DNA from: Chloroherpeton thalassium ATCC 35110
Lineage (GTDB): Bacteria; Bacteroidota; Chlorobiia; Chlorobiales; Chloroherpetonaceae
Direction: 5' to 3'
Length of the DNA stretch: 64,000 nucleotides
NCBI RefSeq assembly: GCF_000020525.1
Contig: NC_011026.1
Span: 62,001 to 126,000, forward strand
Made by a program: the position numbers and the translations under genes. The notes under the pieces were generated by a model. The model saw only the letters and a program-made list of their open reading frames with translations, was not told the origin of the DNA and ran no database searches. Of the stretch, positions 44,438 through 53,473 are shown in pieces; the stretch's first letter is position 1, and the number at the start of each line of letters is the position of its first letter.

Positions 44438-46648
44438 ATGCAAGCTTATCCCTCCGTGCGGCTGCTCTTTTTGAGCATCGCTGGCATTTTGCTTGGCGAA
44501 GCGTTTCCCGCTTATGCCAAAATTTATTTATGCGCCGCTGCTGGACTTGGCGCATTGTCGTTTTTTCTTGCCGTTTTTGACTTGTTTTTTAAGCGTTATG
44601 TTTTTCTAAAAAGTTGGCCAGCGAGCTATATTTTTTCTGTGATATTTTCGTTTGCAGCGCTCATTTCTTTCCAAGAAACCCGCGTTTCGCACAATTCCAT
44701 TTTGCACTATCTCAATGACGAGCACTGGATAAAAGGGAAAATTTTGGGCAAACCGAACATCTCGGAAAACCATGCTTATTGGGACATGGAAGTTCGGGAA
44801 ATCATCGTTGAAATTGATACGCTTCCGGTTTCGGGAAAAGTGCGCGTGTGGCAAAGTTCGCCGCGAAAGCTTGATATAGCGCTTCAAGATGGCGAGTTCG
44901 TTTGGGCTTTTGGCAAACTCAAATTGCCTGAGCCCACCCAAAATAAAGGCGAAATTGACTTTGCGAAATATTTAGCGTCAAAAGGAATTTACGCCGAACT
45001 AAAAAGCTACGGAGAAGGAAATCTTCAGCAAATAAATGAAGTGGATTTATCCATATTTGAGCAGTTTTTGGTAAAGCCAACTTATGATTTTATCGATCAT
45101 TCGATTGAAAAATTGATTCCTTTCGGCGACGAAAAATCGTTCATCAAAGCGATTTTACTTGGCGATAAAAGTGGCCTTTCCGATGAGATAAAACTGGCTT
45201 TTCAGCGCACAGGAACATTTCACGTGTTGGCGATTTCCGGTCTCCATGTTGGATTATTTGTGCTCGTTTTGGGCGCATTTTCGCAGCGATTTAAGCAATC
45301 GCGGAGTGGAAAATGGGTGGTTTTTCTCATTTCCACTTTTGTGCTTTTGCTTTACGCCGCGGTGACAGGCGCTGCGCCGCCAGTGAAACGCGCCGTTTTA
45401 ATGGCGATTGTCTTTTTAGGCACAACGCTTTACGAAAAAAAGACTTACGCATTAAACACGCTCGCCTTTGCGGATTTCCTCATCCTTCTAATTTCGCCAA
45501 AAGATTTGTTTTCGCTCAGCTTTTTGCTCTCAAACGCGGCGGTGATTTCAATCATTTTACTTTACCCAAAACTCATTTCTCTTGCCATTTTTGACAACAT
45601 CGAAAGCTCAAAATATTGGCTCTTGCCGCAGATTGGGGGAATTGTAAAAAATATTTGGCAAGCCATTGCTTTGACAATTTCGGCAAGTCTCGGGGTTTCG
45701 CCGATTTTGGGTTTGACCTTTGGCAGCGTTCCGTTGCTTGGTTTGCTCGCAAATTTGCCGGTCACGTTTCTCGTGTCGTTGGCGGTTTATGCCATGCTTC
45801 CCGCGCTATTTTTCAATTTGTGTTGCGCCGAGTTCGCCGCGCTTTACGCGCTTTGCGCATGGTTTTTCATCCGCGTGAGCATTCAGATTAGCAATTGGTT
45901 CAGCCAGTTTTCCTTTGCAGCAATTTCCATAAATGCAAGTTGGCTAAGCGCCCTGTCGTTTTACCTTTTTATCGGATTCTTGTTTAACCTTTATAACCAA
46001 AAAAGCAGAGCAAAATGGACGATATTTTTACTCATTAGTTTGAATTTTATTCTGTTTGGTAAACTCTTTTTTGAGAAAAATAAAGAAGAAAAGTTAATCA
46101 TAAATGATCTCAGAAAAGGCGTTTCCGTTCTGTGTAAAACCCAAACAGAATCAATCGTGATCGATGTTGGCATGAGCGATTATGACGCGACGCGAACCCT
46201 GAAACAAGTTCAAGTTTTTCACGCTTTGCCGAGCGCATTTTTGCAATTTGCTTCATCTGACCGAATCATCACGGAGGCTGCGACTGCTCCGATTTTTTCA
46301 AGAAAAGAACATCAGCTTCGGCTAAAAACCATCGGCGTTTTTCGCCCAAATAAAAATGTGATGAAAGTGATGACGAAAACGCAGCAAGTACTTTTCGTGA
46401 AAAAAGTGGGCGTATTAAAACCCGAGCCATTTTATCGAGTAAGCACATTGATTTTGCATTTGCGAAAATTTTCTGACGCAGACGAAGTGCGTTTGCGCGA
46501 ATGGGTGAATTTTGCAAAGCCCGAACGGGTTGTTTTTTCAACGAGCCCGTTTATGCGAAAATCGGAGCGGCAAAAACTACACAAGCTGATTTTTGCCGAA
46601 GCGCGCTATTTTTCGCCGCAAATCAATGGGCAGCTCGTGTTTGATTAA
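44438..46648 (+). CDS. comEC: ComEC/Rec2-family DNA uptake protein
   Basis: A 736-residue membrane protein. After N-terminal helices comes the DUF4131-like domain (HWIKGKILGKPN, KLKLPEPTQNKGEIDFAKYLASKGIYAEL in parts). The Competence core follows, with the diagnostic AISGLHVGLFVLVLGAF near residue 270, AAVTGAAPPVKRAVLMA and LLSNAAVISIILLYPK. The last 190 residues have the general size of the metallo-beta-lactamase domain of ComEC, but the HxHxDH motif is not visible, as in some Bacteroidetes-type ComEC proteins. The protein makes the inner-membrane channel for transforming DNA. Whether the organism is competent is unknown. Confidence 0.88.
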   Translation: MQAYPSVRLLFLSIAGILLGEAFPAYAKIYLCAAAGLGALSFFLAVFDLFFKRYVFLKSWPASYIFSVIFSFAALISFQETRVSHNSILHYLNDEHWIKGKILGKPNISENHAYWDMEVREIIVEIDTLPVSGKVRVWQSSPRKLDIALQDGEFVWAFGKLKLPEPTQNKGEIDFAKYLASKGIYAELKSYGEGNLQQINEVDLSIFEQFLVKPTYDFIDHSIEKLIPFGDEKSFIKAILLGDKSGLSDEIKLAFQRTGTFHVLAISGLHVGLFVLVLGAFSQRFKQSRSGKWVVFLISTFVLLLYAAVTGAAPPVKRAVLMAIVFLGTTLYEKKTYALNTLAFADFLILLISPKDLFSLSFLLSNAAVISIILLYPKLISLAIFDNIESSKYWLLPQIGGIVKNIWQAIALTISASLGVSPILGLTFGSVPLLGLLANLPVTFLVSLAVYAMLPALFFNLCCAEFAALYALCAWFFIRVSIQISNWFSQFSFAAISINASWLSALSFYLFIGFLFNLYNQKSRAKWTIFLLISLNFILFGKLFFEKNKEEKLIINDLRKGVSVLCKTQTESIVIDVGMSDYDATRTLKQVQVFHALPSAFLQFASSDRIITEAATAPIFSRKEHQLRLKTIGVFRPNKNVMKVMTKTQQVLFVKKVGVLKPEPFYRVSTLILHLRKFSDADEVRLREWVNFAKPERVVFSTSPFMRKSERQKLHKLIFAEARYFSPQINGQLVFD

Positions 46649-46663
46649 CCTGAAAAAAACAGA

Positions 46664-46981
46664 ATGCAAATGATTGACATCAAAATAACGAAGGCCGCCG
46701 AAGAAAAAATACACGATTTAACAACTTCCGGCGAAGTGGAGCAAGGGACAATTCGCGTAGCAACGGGCTGCGCTGCGTGCGGCGGACTTTCGTTCGCGCT
46801 CGACTTCAACACGAAAAAAAAACCTGACGATGCGTTAGTCCCTCACGACAAATGGGAATTTGCTGTGGGCAGGGAGGTTCAAGAGCTGGTGGAAAATATT
46901 ACGATTGACTACGTCGAAAACGAGTTTGGCGGGAATTTTATTATTGAAACGGCGTACGGCACATCGGCTTGCTGGTGGTGA
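46664..46981 (+). CDS. HesB/IscA-like A-type carrier variant
   Basis: A 105-residue protein of the HesB/IscA fold. Instead of the three classical cysteines (Cys35, Cys99, Cys101 as CGCG), it has a Cys pair in GCAACGGLSF (residues 38 and 41-ish) and one cysteine in the final SACWW. The start could also be ATG 46670. The family carries or inserts Fe-S clusters. The changed cysteine pattern indicates a divergent member, and cluster binding must be shown. It follows comEC by 15 bases and ends near a terminator (47001-47052) that belongs to the opposite-strand gene. Confidence 0.82.
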   Translation: MQMIDIKITKAAEEKIHDLTTSGEVEQGTIRVATGCAACGGLSFALDFNTKKKPDDALVPHDKWEFAVGREVQELVENITIDYVENEFGGNFIIETAYGTSACWW

Positions 46982-47000
46982 TTTTTCTCGCGCATATATT

Positions 47001-47052
47001 AAAAAAGCAAGGCTGCCCAAAGTTTGACGAAAAAACACTTTGAGCAGCCTTG
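47001..47052 (-). terminator. Terminator of the SIS-CBS isomerase gene
   Basis: CAAGGCTGC (47008-47016) pairs with GCAGCCTTG (47044-47052), and the inner CAAAGT and ACTTTG extend it. The loop is about 13 bases, and on the minus strand a T6 run follows. It also stands between the convergent HesB-like and isomerase genes. Confidence 0.8.
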
Positions 47053-47058
47053 TGAAAG

Positions 47059-48060
47059 TCAAAGCCCAAGCGAAACCAAATCGTGAATATGCACAATGCC
47101 AATGGGCTTTTGCGCATCATCGCAAATAATCATCTGGGTGATGCGATGCGCTTCCATCGTTTCTAAGCAGTCTTTGGCAAGCGTTTCTTTCGTCAGATAT
47201 TTTGGGTTTGGCGTCATCACATCTTTTGCCGAAAGACGAGAAAGATCTTTTCCCGTTTGCACAATTCTGCGAAGATCGCCATCGGTGAAAAACCCGACTA
47301 ACTTTCCGGTTTCTCCATCAACCACAATGGCCGCACCAAAACGTTTTGAGGTCATTTCCAGCAGCAATCCAGTGAATGAGACCGTATCTTGAATGATGGG
47401 AAGCCGCTCCCGCGTGGCCATAATATCCGCAACGCGCATGGTGAGCCGCTTGCCAAGCGCGCCACTTGGATGCGTAACAGCAAAATCATATTGAGAAAAC
47501 TTTTTGGCTTGCATCAAAGCCATAGCAAGCGCATCGCCCATGGCCAGCATCGCAGTTGTGGATGTGGTTGGAGCAAGATCGTACGGACAAGCTTCTTTTT
47601 CCACCGCTACGTCCAAAACGGCATCGGCTCGGAGCGCCAAAGCAGAACGAACATTTCCAACCATTGCAATAATTTGAACTTGAAGCTGCTTTAATGCTGG
47701 CAGGATGTAAAGCAGTTCTTCTGTTGTGCCACTTTTGGAAAGCCCGATCACCACATCGCCTTTGCTAACCACGCCCAAATCGCCGTGCGCCGCTTCAGAC
47801 GGGTGCATAAACACGGCTGGCGTGCCGGTTGAAGTCATTGTGGCCGCAATTTTCTGCGCAATAATGCCGGACTTTCCCATTCCGGTAATAATCACTTTAC
47901 CCGTTGCATTCAAAATCAGACGAACCGCCGCGTTGAATTGCTCATCAAGTCGTGTAGATACCGCCTCGAGTGCTTTTGATTCCAGCAAAAGCGTTTGTCG
48001 GGCTAAATCAATAAAGTTCAAGGTGCATGTGTTTTGATTAAACGAAGCATTAGCGTTCAT
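47059..48060 (-). CDS. kdsD: Arabinose-5-phosphate isomerase, KpsF/GutQ/KdsD family
   Basis: A 333-residue sugar-phosphate isomerase converting ribulose-5-phosphate to arabinose-5-phosphate, first step to Kdo. The SIS domain shows VIITGMGKSGIIAQKIAATMTSTG in parts, HPSEAAHGDLG and SKSGTTEEL, with the catalytic histidine in HPSEAAHG. A GLVVDE-like linker leads to two CBS domains (VADIMATRERLP and DVMTPNPKYLT). The ATG at 48060 is preferred over the longer frame from 48090. It is upstream of nothing else in its operon, and the mutS gene ends 160 bases away. Confidence 0.93.
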   Translation of the reverse strand: MNANASFNQNTCTLNFIDLARQTLLLESKALEAVSTRLDEQFNAAVRLILNATGKVIITGMGKSGIIAQKIAATMTSTGTPAVFMHPSEAAHGDLGVVSKGDVVIGLSKSGTTEELLYILPALKQLQVQIIAMVGNVRSALALRADAVLDVAVEKEACPYDLAPTTSTTAMLAMGDALAMALMQAKKFSQYDFAVTHPSGALGKRLTMRVADIMATRERLPIIQDTVSFTGLLLEMTSKRFGAAIVVDGETGKLVGFFTDGDLRRIVQTGKDLSRLSAKDVMTPNPKYLTKETLAKDCLETMEAHRITQMIICDDAQKPIGIVHIHDLVSLGL

Positions 48061-48219
48061 AAAATAACGCTTCCAAAGGTTGAAATACAACGCTTTTTAG
48101 AGGATTTTCGCAATTATAAAGAAGGCTGGAAATTTACATTGGCGCGCCGTAGAGAACGCTGGCGCGATGACGCTCAAAGTGAGATGCGGGGGATTTTTCA
48201 GGCGAAAAAGTTGAATCGC

Positions 48220-50862
48220 TTAAGATTCGGCCAAATGCTTCAGTTCTGAAAGTTTTATCAAGGCTTCAATCGGCGTTATTTTATTGATATCAATTTCAGC
48301 CAACGCGTCGCGCAATTTTGTGTCGCCCATTTCAAAGAGCGAGATTTGCAAATCTTCTTTCGGCACGATGCGCTTTTTGTTTTTCTGCGCTTTTTTTGTC
48401 GGCTCGGTTTCGCCCTCTTCCAGTTCGGCCAAGATGGCTTTCGCCCGCGAGATAACCTTATCGGGCAAGCCGGCCATTTTGGCGACTTCAATGCCGTAGC
48501 TGTTGTCCGCCGCGCCGCGCACGATTTTTCGCAAAAAAATGACCGTATCCTCAGTTTCCTCAACCGTCGCGTTGAAGTTTTTGACGCGCACGAGCTGCTC
48601 TTCCAATTCGGCCAGTTCGTGGTAATGCGTTGCGAAAAGCGTCTTTGCGCCGATGGCGTCGTGGATAAATTCCGTCATCGCCCACGCGATGGACATGCCG
48701 TCGTAGGTGCTGGTGCCGCGCCCGATTTCGTCGAGCAAAATGAGGCTTTGCGCCGTGCCGTTGTTCAAAATGTTGGCGGCCTCGTTCATTTCCACCAAAA
48801 AAGTGCTTTCGCCCGCCGCGAGGTTGTCCGATGCGCCCACGCGCGTAAAAATTTTATCCACCAGCCCGATCGACGCCGATTCCGCCGGCACATAACTTCC
48901 CGCTTGCGCCAGCAAGACAATCAGCCCGACTTGTCGCAAAAACGAACTTTTGCCCGACATGTTCGGCCCCGTGATAATTTGCACGCGCGTTTCCACATCC
49001 AATCGGCAATCGTTCGGCACGTATTTTCGGTCAATCGGCATGATTTTTTCCAACACCGGATGCCGCCCGTTTTTGATGTCGATCACATCGTTCTCATGAA
49101 TTTCCGGCTTTACATAATTGCTTTTTTCCGCAAGCTCGGCATACGAGCAAAGGCAATCGAGCGTGGCAATGTGCTCGGCATCGGCCTGAATTGTCTCGGC
49201 GTCTTCGGCGATGCGCTGCCGGAGCGCCGAAAAAAGCTCCTGCTCGAGCGTGATGCGCCGCTCTTCCGCCGTCAAAATCTTTTCCTCGTACTCCTTCAAA
49301 ATCGGAATCGTATAGCGTTCGGCATTGACGAGCGTTTGCTTTTTCTCATAATAATCCGGCACTTTTTCCGAATTGGCCTTGCTCACCTCGATGTAGTAAC
49401 CGAAAACGCGGTTGAATTGCACCTTGAGCGATGAAATGCCGGTTTTCTTGCGCTCGTCGGCCTGAACTTTTTGAAGCATCTCTTTGGCCGAACCGGCGAG
49501 CGAGCGCAATTCGTCAAGTTCCGCGTTGTAGCCCTCGCGAATCACATTGCCGTCGTTCAGCGTGGCGGGCGTCTCGGGATTAATCGCCCGAAAAATTTCC
49601 TCCGTCAGTTCCGGCGTGGCGGTGAGGCCGTTTTGGAGTTCGGCGACGAGCGGCGTTTCAATTTCCAAAAGCGCCGCTTTGAAGTCCGGCACTTGCGCGA
49701 GCGAGCCGCCCAAGCTCAGCACTTCTTTCGGGTTGGCGCGTCCGGTTGCGATTCTGGCCAACACGCGCTCCATATCACAAATCGATTTGAACGCCTCGCG
49801 CAAATTCGCCTTGAGGTCTTTTCGGGTTAAAAACACCTCGACAGCGTCCAAGCGATTTTGAATTTGCGACATCCGGCGCGACGGGCGTCCGACCCATTTT
49901 TTGAGCAGTCTCGCGCCCATCGCCGTGACGGTTTTGTCAATCACATCGATGAGCGTGCCTTCGCGTGCGCCGGTTTGCATGGCATATAAAATCTCCAAAT
50001 TGCGCTTGGTTTGCGGGTCTAAGGCGATGTGGTCGGCGGTCTCAAATCGGGAAATTTTTTTGATGTATTGCAACTTGCCGCGTTGGGTTTCCTCGAGGTA
50101 ATTCAAAATCACGGACGCTGCCACCTTGCCCGCCGAAAACTCCTCGACGCCGAACCCTTTGAGCGAGTGCGTTTTGAACTGCCCGAGCAGCGTTTGTTCG
50201 GCAAAATCATGGCTAAACATCCACTCGTCAAGCTCGGTGAAATTGAGTTCCTCGTAGGTCATGTTTCGGAGGCTATCTTTCCACGAGCGATTTTTTTTGG
50301 AAATAATGACCTCCGCCGGCTGAACGGTCTGGAGCAAATCTTTGAGGCCGGAAAGCGGGACTTCGGCCACTTGAAATTCCGCCGTCGTAACATCGATAAA
50401 CGCGACGCCCGAGATTTCGCGTTTTCTATCAATCTCGGCAAAATGAACGGCGCAAAGGTAGTTGTTGCGCTTTTCGTCCAAAATGCGATCGTTGAAATTC
50501 ACGCCGGGCGTGACAATGTCCGTCACCTCGCGCTTGACGACGCCACGCGCAAATTTCGGGTCTTCGACTTGGTCGCAAAGCGCCACGCGAAAGCCGCGTT
50601 TCACCAGCCGCGCTACATAATTTTCCGCCGCGTGATGCGGAAAACCGGCCATCGGCACTTCGGCGGACGAGCCGTTCGAGCGCCGCGTCAGCACGATGTT
50701 CAAGGCTTCGGAAACGGCTTTGGCGTCGTCAAAAAATGTCTCGTAAAAATCCCCCACCCGAAAAAGCAGAATCACGCCCGGATATTGCGATTTTATTTTA
50801 TCGTACTGCCGCATCATCGGCGTTTCATCTTTTTTACCTTTTTGTATTTTTGACTTCGCCAT
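48220..50862 (-). CDS. mutS: DNA mismatch repair protein MutS
   Basis: An 880-residue MutS that recognises mismatches and triggers repair with MutL. The mismatch-binding domain starts at QYDKIKSQYPGVILLFRVGDFYETF in parts, with the Phe-x-Glu motif FYETF. The ABC-type ATPase has Walker A GPNMSGKSSFLRQVG, the signature DNLAAGESTFLVEM, Walker B LILLDEIGRGTSTYDG and the H-loop TLFATHYHEL. The C-terminal part has a Lys-rich segment (EPTKKAQKNKKRIVPKED). The ATG at 50862 is preferred because the frame to 50970 adds only a basic unconserved stretch. As for mfd and ligA, GC and antisense open frames (362 and 274 residues) are unusually high. Confidence 0.97.
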   Translation of the reverse strand: MAKSKIQKGKKDETPMMRQYDKIKSQYPGVILLFRVGDFYETFFDDAKAVSEALNIVLTRRSNGSSAEVPMAGFPHHAAENYVARLVKRGFRVALCDQVEDPKFARGVVKREVTDIVTPGVNFNDRILDEKRNNYLCAVHFAEIDRKREISGVAFIDVTTAEFQVAEVPLSGLKDLLQTVQPAEVIISKKNRSWKDSLRNMTYEELNFTELDEWMFSHDFAEQTLLGQFKTHSLKGFGVEEFSAGKVAASVILNYLEETQRGKLQYIKKISRFETADHIALDPQTKRNLEILYAMQTGAREGTLIDVIDKTVTAMGARLLKKWVGRPSRRMSQIQNRLDAVEVFLTRKDLKANLREAFKSICDMERVLARIATGRANPKEVLSLGGSLAQVPDFKAALLEIETPLVAELQNGLTATPELTEEIFRAINPETPATLNDGNVIREGYNAELDELRSLAGSAKEMLQKVQADERKKTGISSLKVQFNRVFGYYIEVSKANSEKVPDYYEKKQTLVNAERYTIPILKEYEEKILTAEERRITLEQELFSALRQRIAEDAETIQADAEHIATLDCLCSYAELAEKSNYVKPEIHENDVIDIKNGRHPVLEKIMPIDRKYVPNDCRLDVETRVQIITGPNMSGKSSFLRQVGLIVLLAQAGSYVPAESASIGLVDKIFTRVGASDNLAAGESTFLVEMNEAANILNNGTAQSLILLDEIGRGTSTYDGMSIAWAMTEFIHDAIGAKTLFATHYHELAELEEQLVRVKNFNATVEETEDTVIFLRKIVRGAADNSYGIEVAKMAGLPDKVISRAKAILAELEEGETEPTKKAQKNKKRIVPKEDLQISLFEMGDTKLRDALAEIDINKITPIEALIKLSELKHLAES

Positions 50863-50995
50863 ATTTTTTGCTTTCAAAAATTGCGCCTGTTTTATTTTCC
50901 GATTTTTCCATTTTCGCTTTACGGGGGCAAGAAAAGCTTGTAAATTAAGGTCTTTTTGGAAAAAAATCATATTGTTTCACAGTAAAACAAGCATT

Positions 50996-51430
50996 ATGTA
51001 TCAAGTCCTTTTATTTCTACATGTCGCCTCATTCGCCATTTGGATGGGCATTGTGGTGGCCTCGCTCATGCTCATCAAATCGATGCAACCGAAGCTCACG
51101 GATTTTGAGGCAAAGGAAATTCCCGAATTTGTGAAGGTGCTGAAAAGTTATATCGGCTGGGAAGTCAAAATTGTGGATGTGATGTTTTTAACCGTAATTA
51201 TCACGGGCGCACTGCTCGCACATTTCTACATCGGCTGGAACACTTGGACGATTACGAAAGGCATTTTGGTGTTTTTCCAACTTTTCGCAACCATCGGCTA
51301 TGTCTTCGTCGCCGTCAGAAAGCTGGAATATCCCTGCAAGCCGAGCGAGTTCAAAAAATGGTACACGCTTTTTACGATTTCGCTCTCATTTTTCACGGCA
51401 ATGCTGCTCTTTGTTTTCTTTGGGCGGTAG
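50996..51430 (+). CDS. Small membrane protein, DUF2269-like
   Basis: A 144-residue protein with four predicted helices: MYQVLLFLHVASFAIWMGIVVASLML, VDVMFLTVIITGALLAHFYI, ITKGILVFFQLFATIGYVFVA and LFTISLSFFTAMLLFVFFG (each shorter than 30 residues, given in parts). The HVASFAIWMG pattern is like the copper-resistance D/DUF2269-type four-helix proteins. The ATG at 50996 is chosen over TTG at 50972. It is divergent from mutS and independent of rplU downstream. Function unknown. Confidence 0.75.
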   Translation: MYQVLLFLHVASFAIWMGIVVASLMLIKSMQPKLTDFEAKEIPEFVKVLKSYIGWEVKIVDVMFLTVIITGALLAHFYIGWNTWTITKGILVFFQLFATIGYVFVAVRKLEYPCKPSEFKKWYTLFTISLSFFTAMLLFVFFGR

Positions 51431-51534
51431 CGAAAATTAATTCCGGTAAAAATCTTGAGGGAAGCTTTGAATAGTTTACAAAACTTATTAAATTTTGGGC
51501 TCGTCTAAAATCAAAGTTTGAACATAATAGGAAA

Positions 51535-51831
51535 ATGCGGGCTCTTGTAGAAATTTCTGATAAACAGTTTTTTGTAACGGAAGGCGAAAAGCTTTTTGTT
51601 CCGACACAAAAAGCAGAAGCAGGCGACACCCTGACTTTTGAAAAAGTGCTTTTACAAAGCGACGGCGCGGCAGCAAGCCTTTCTCCGTCGTGCAAAGTAA
51701 CAGCAAAACTTCTGCGCCACATTAAAGGCGATAAAGTTACCGTTTTTAAGAAGAAACGCCGTAAGCGCTACCGTGTAACACGCGGGCATCGCCAAGGATT
51801 CTCAGAAATTGAAATCCTTTCCGTTGCTTAA
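51535..51831 (+). CDS. rplU: 50S ribosomal protein L21
   Basis: A 98-residue L21, which binds 23S rRNA domain I next to L20. The typical start MRALVEISDKQFFV and the middle VTAKLLRHIKGDKVTVFKKKRRKRYRVTRGHRQGFSEIEI are clear family matches (quoted in parts here). Basic residues in the KKKRRKRY run contact RNA. It is followed 35 bases later by rpmA, forming the usual L21-L27 pair. Confidence 0.97.
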   Translation: MRALVEISDKQFFVTEGEKLFVPTQKAEAGDTLTFEKVLLQSDGAAASLSPSCKVTAKLLRHIKGDKVTVFKKKRRKRYRVTRGHRQGFSEIEILSVA

Positions 51832-51866
51832 GAGAGATATTTATTTAACTCATAACTTGATAAACC

Positions 51867-52121
51867 ATGGCTCATAAAAAAGGTGGAGGTTCTACCAAAA
51901 ACGGTCGCGATAGTAACCCTCAGTATTTAGGCGTGAAAGCATTTGGCGGCCAGGAGGTTTCAGCAGGTTCAATTATCGTTCGCCAGCGCGGCACGGCATT
52001 TAAGCCGGGTAAGCTTGTTGGCATCGGACGCGATCACACCATCTTTGCCCTTCAATCAGGGAAAGTTTTCTTCCGTAGTGGCCGCAACAACAAAAAGTTT
52101 GTTGATATTATCCCTGCGTAA
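51867..52121 (+). CDS. rpmA: 50S ribosomal protein L27
   Basis: An 84-residue L27 that lies at the peptidyl-transferase centre. The N-terminus [17 protein letters not shown] is the classical flexible tail, and [29 protein letters not shown] and [15 protein letters not shown] are diagnostic. It is the second gene of the rplU-rpmA operon, closed by a strong terminator at 52148-52177. Confidence 0.98.
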   Translation: MAHKKGGGSTKNGRDSNPQYLGVKAFGGQEVSAGSIIVRQRGTAFKPGKLVGIGRDHTIFALQSGKVFFRSGRNNKKFVDIIPA

Positions 52122-52147
52122 CAATTGATACGTTTTGCATCTTGATA

Positions 52148-52177
52148 AAAGCCGACTCGATACGTCGGCTTTTTTTA
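52148..52177 (+). terminator. Rho-independent terminator of rplU-rpmA
   Basis: AAAGCCGAC (52148-52156) pairs with GTCGGCTTT (52164-52172) around a 7-base loop, followed by a T-run. It lies 26 bases after the L27 stop. Confidence 0.92.
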
Positions 52178-53356
<1,179 letters not shown>

Positions 53357-53394
53357 GTTTTTTTCATCCTACGCGAAAATAGCCTTGAGGGAAG

Positions 53395-53427
53395 AAAGCG
53401 TCCGGTATTTATCGGGCGCTTTTTATT
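53395..53427 (+). terminator. Terminator of mdh
   Basis: A stem of AAAGCGTCCG (53395-53404) with CGGGCGCTTT (53413-53422; one G-U pair) and a T5 run. It is 38 bases downstream of the mdh stop and upstream of the convergent M61 gene. Confidence 0.85.
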
Positions 53428-53473
53428 TGAGAAAAAAATTCGAGTCCTCGTTTCGCTCTGTTTTCTTAAGCTT

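Noticed and set aside
48034-48249. 71-residue plus-strand frame between kdsD and mutS
   Set aside because: It overlaps the end of mutS and the start of the isomerase on the opposite strand and shows no conserved feature.
48346-49434. 362-residue plus-strand frame across mutS
   Set aside because: It is an antisense shadow of MutS, rich in Arg, His and Phe, without any domain.
50029-50853. 274-residue plus-strand frame across the 5' part of mutS
   Set aside because: Same reason: antisense shadow of a GC-rich gene.
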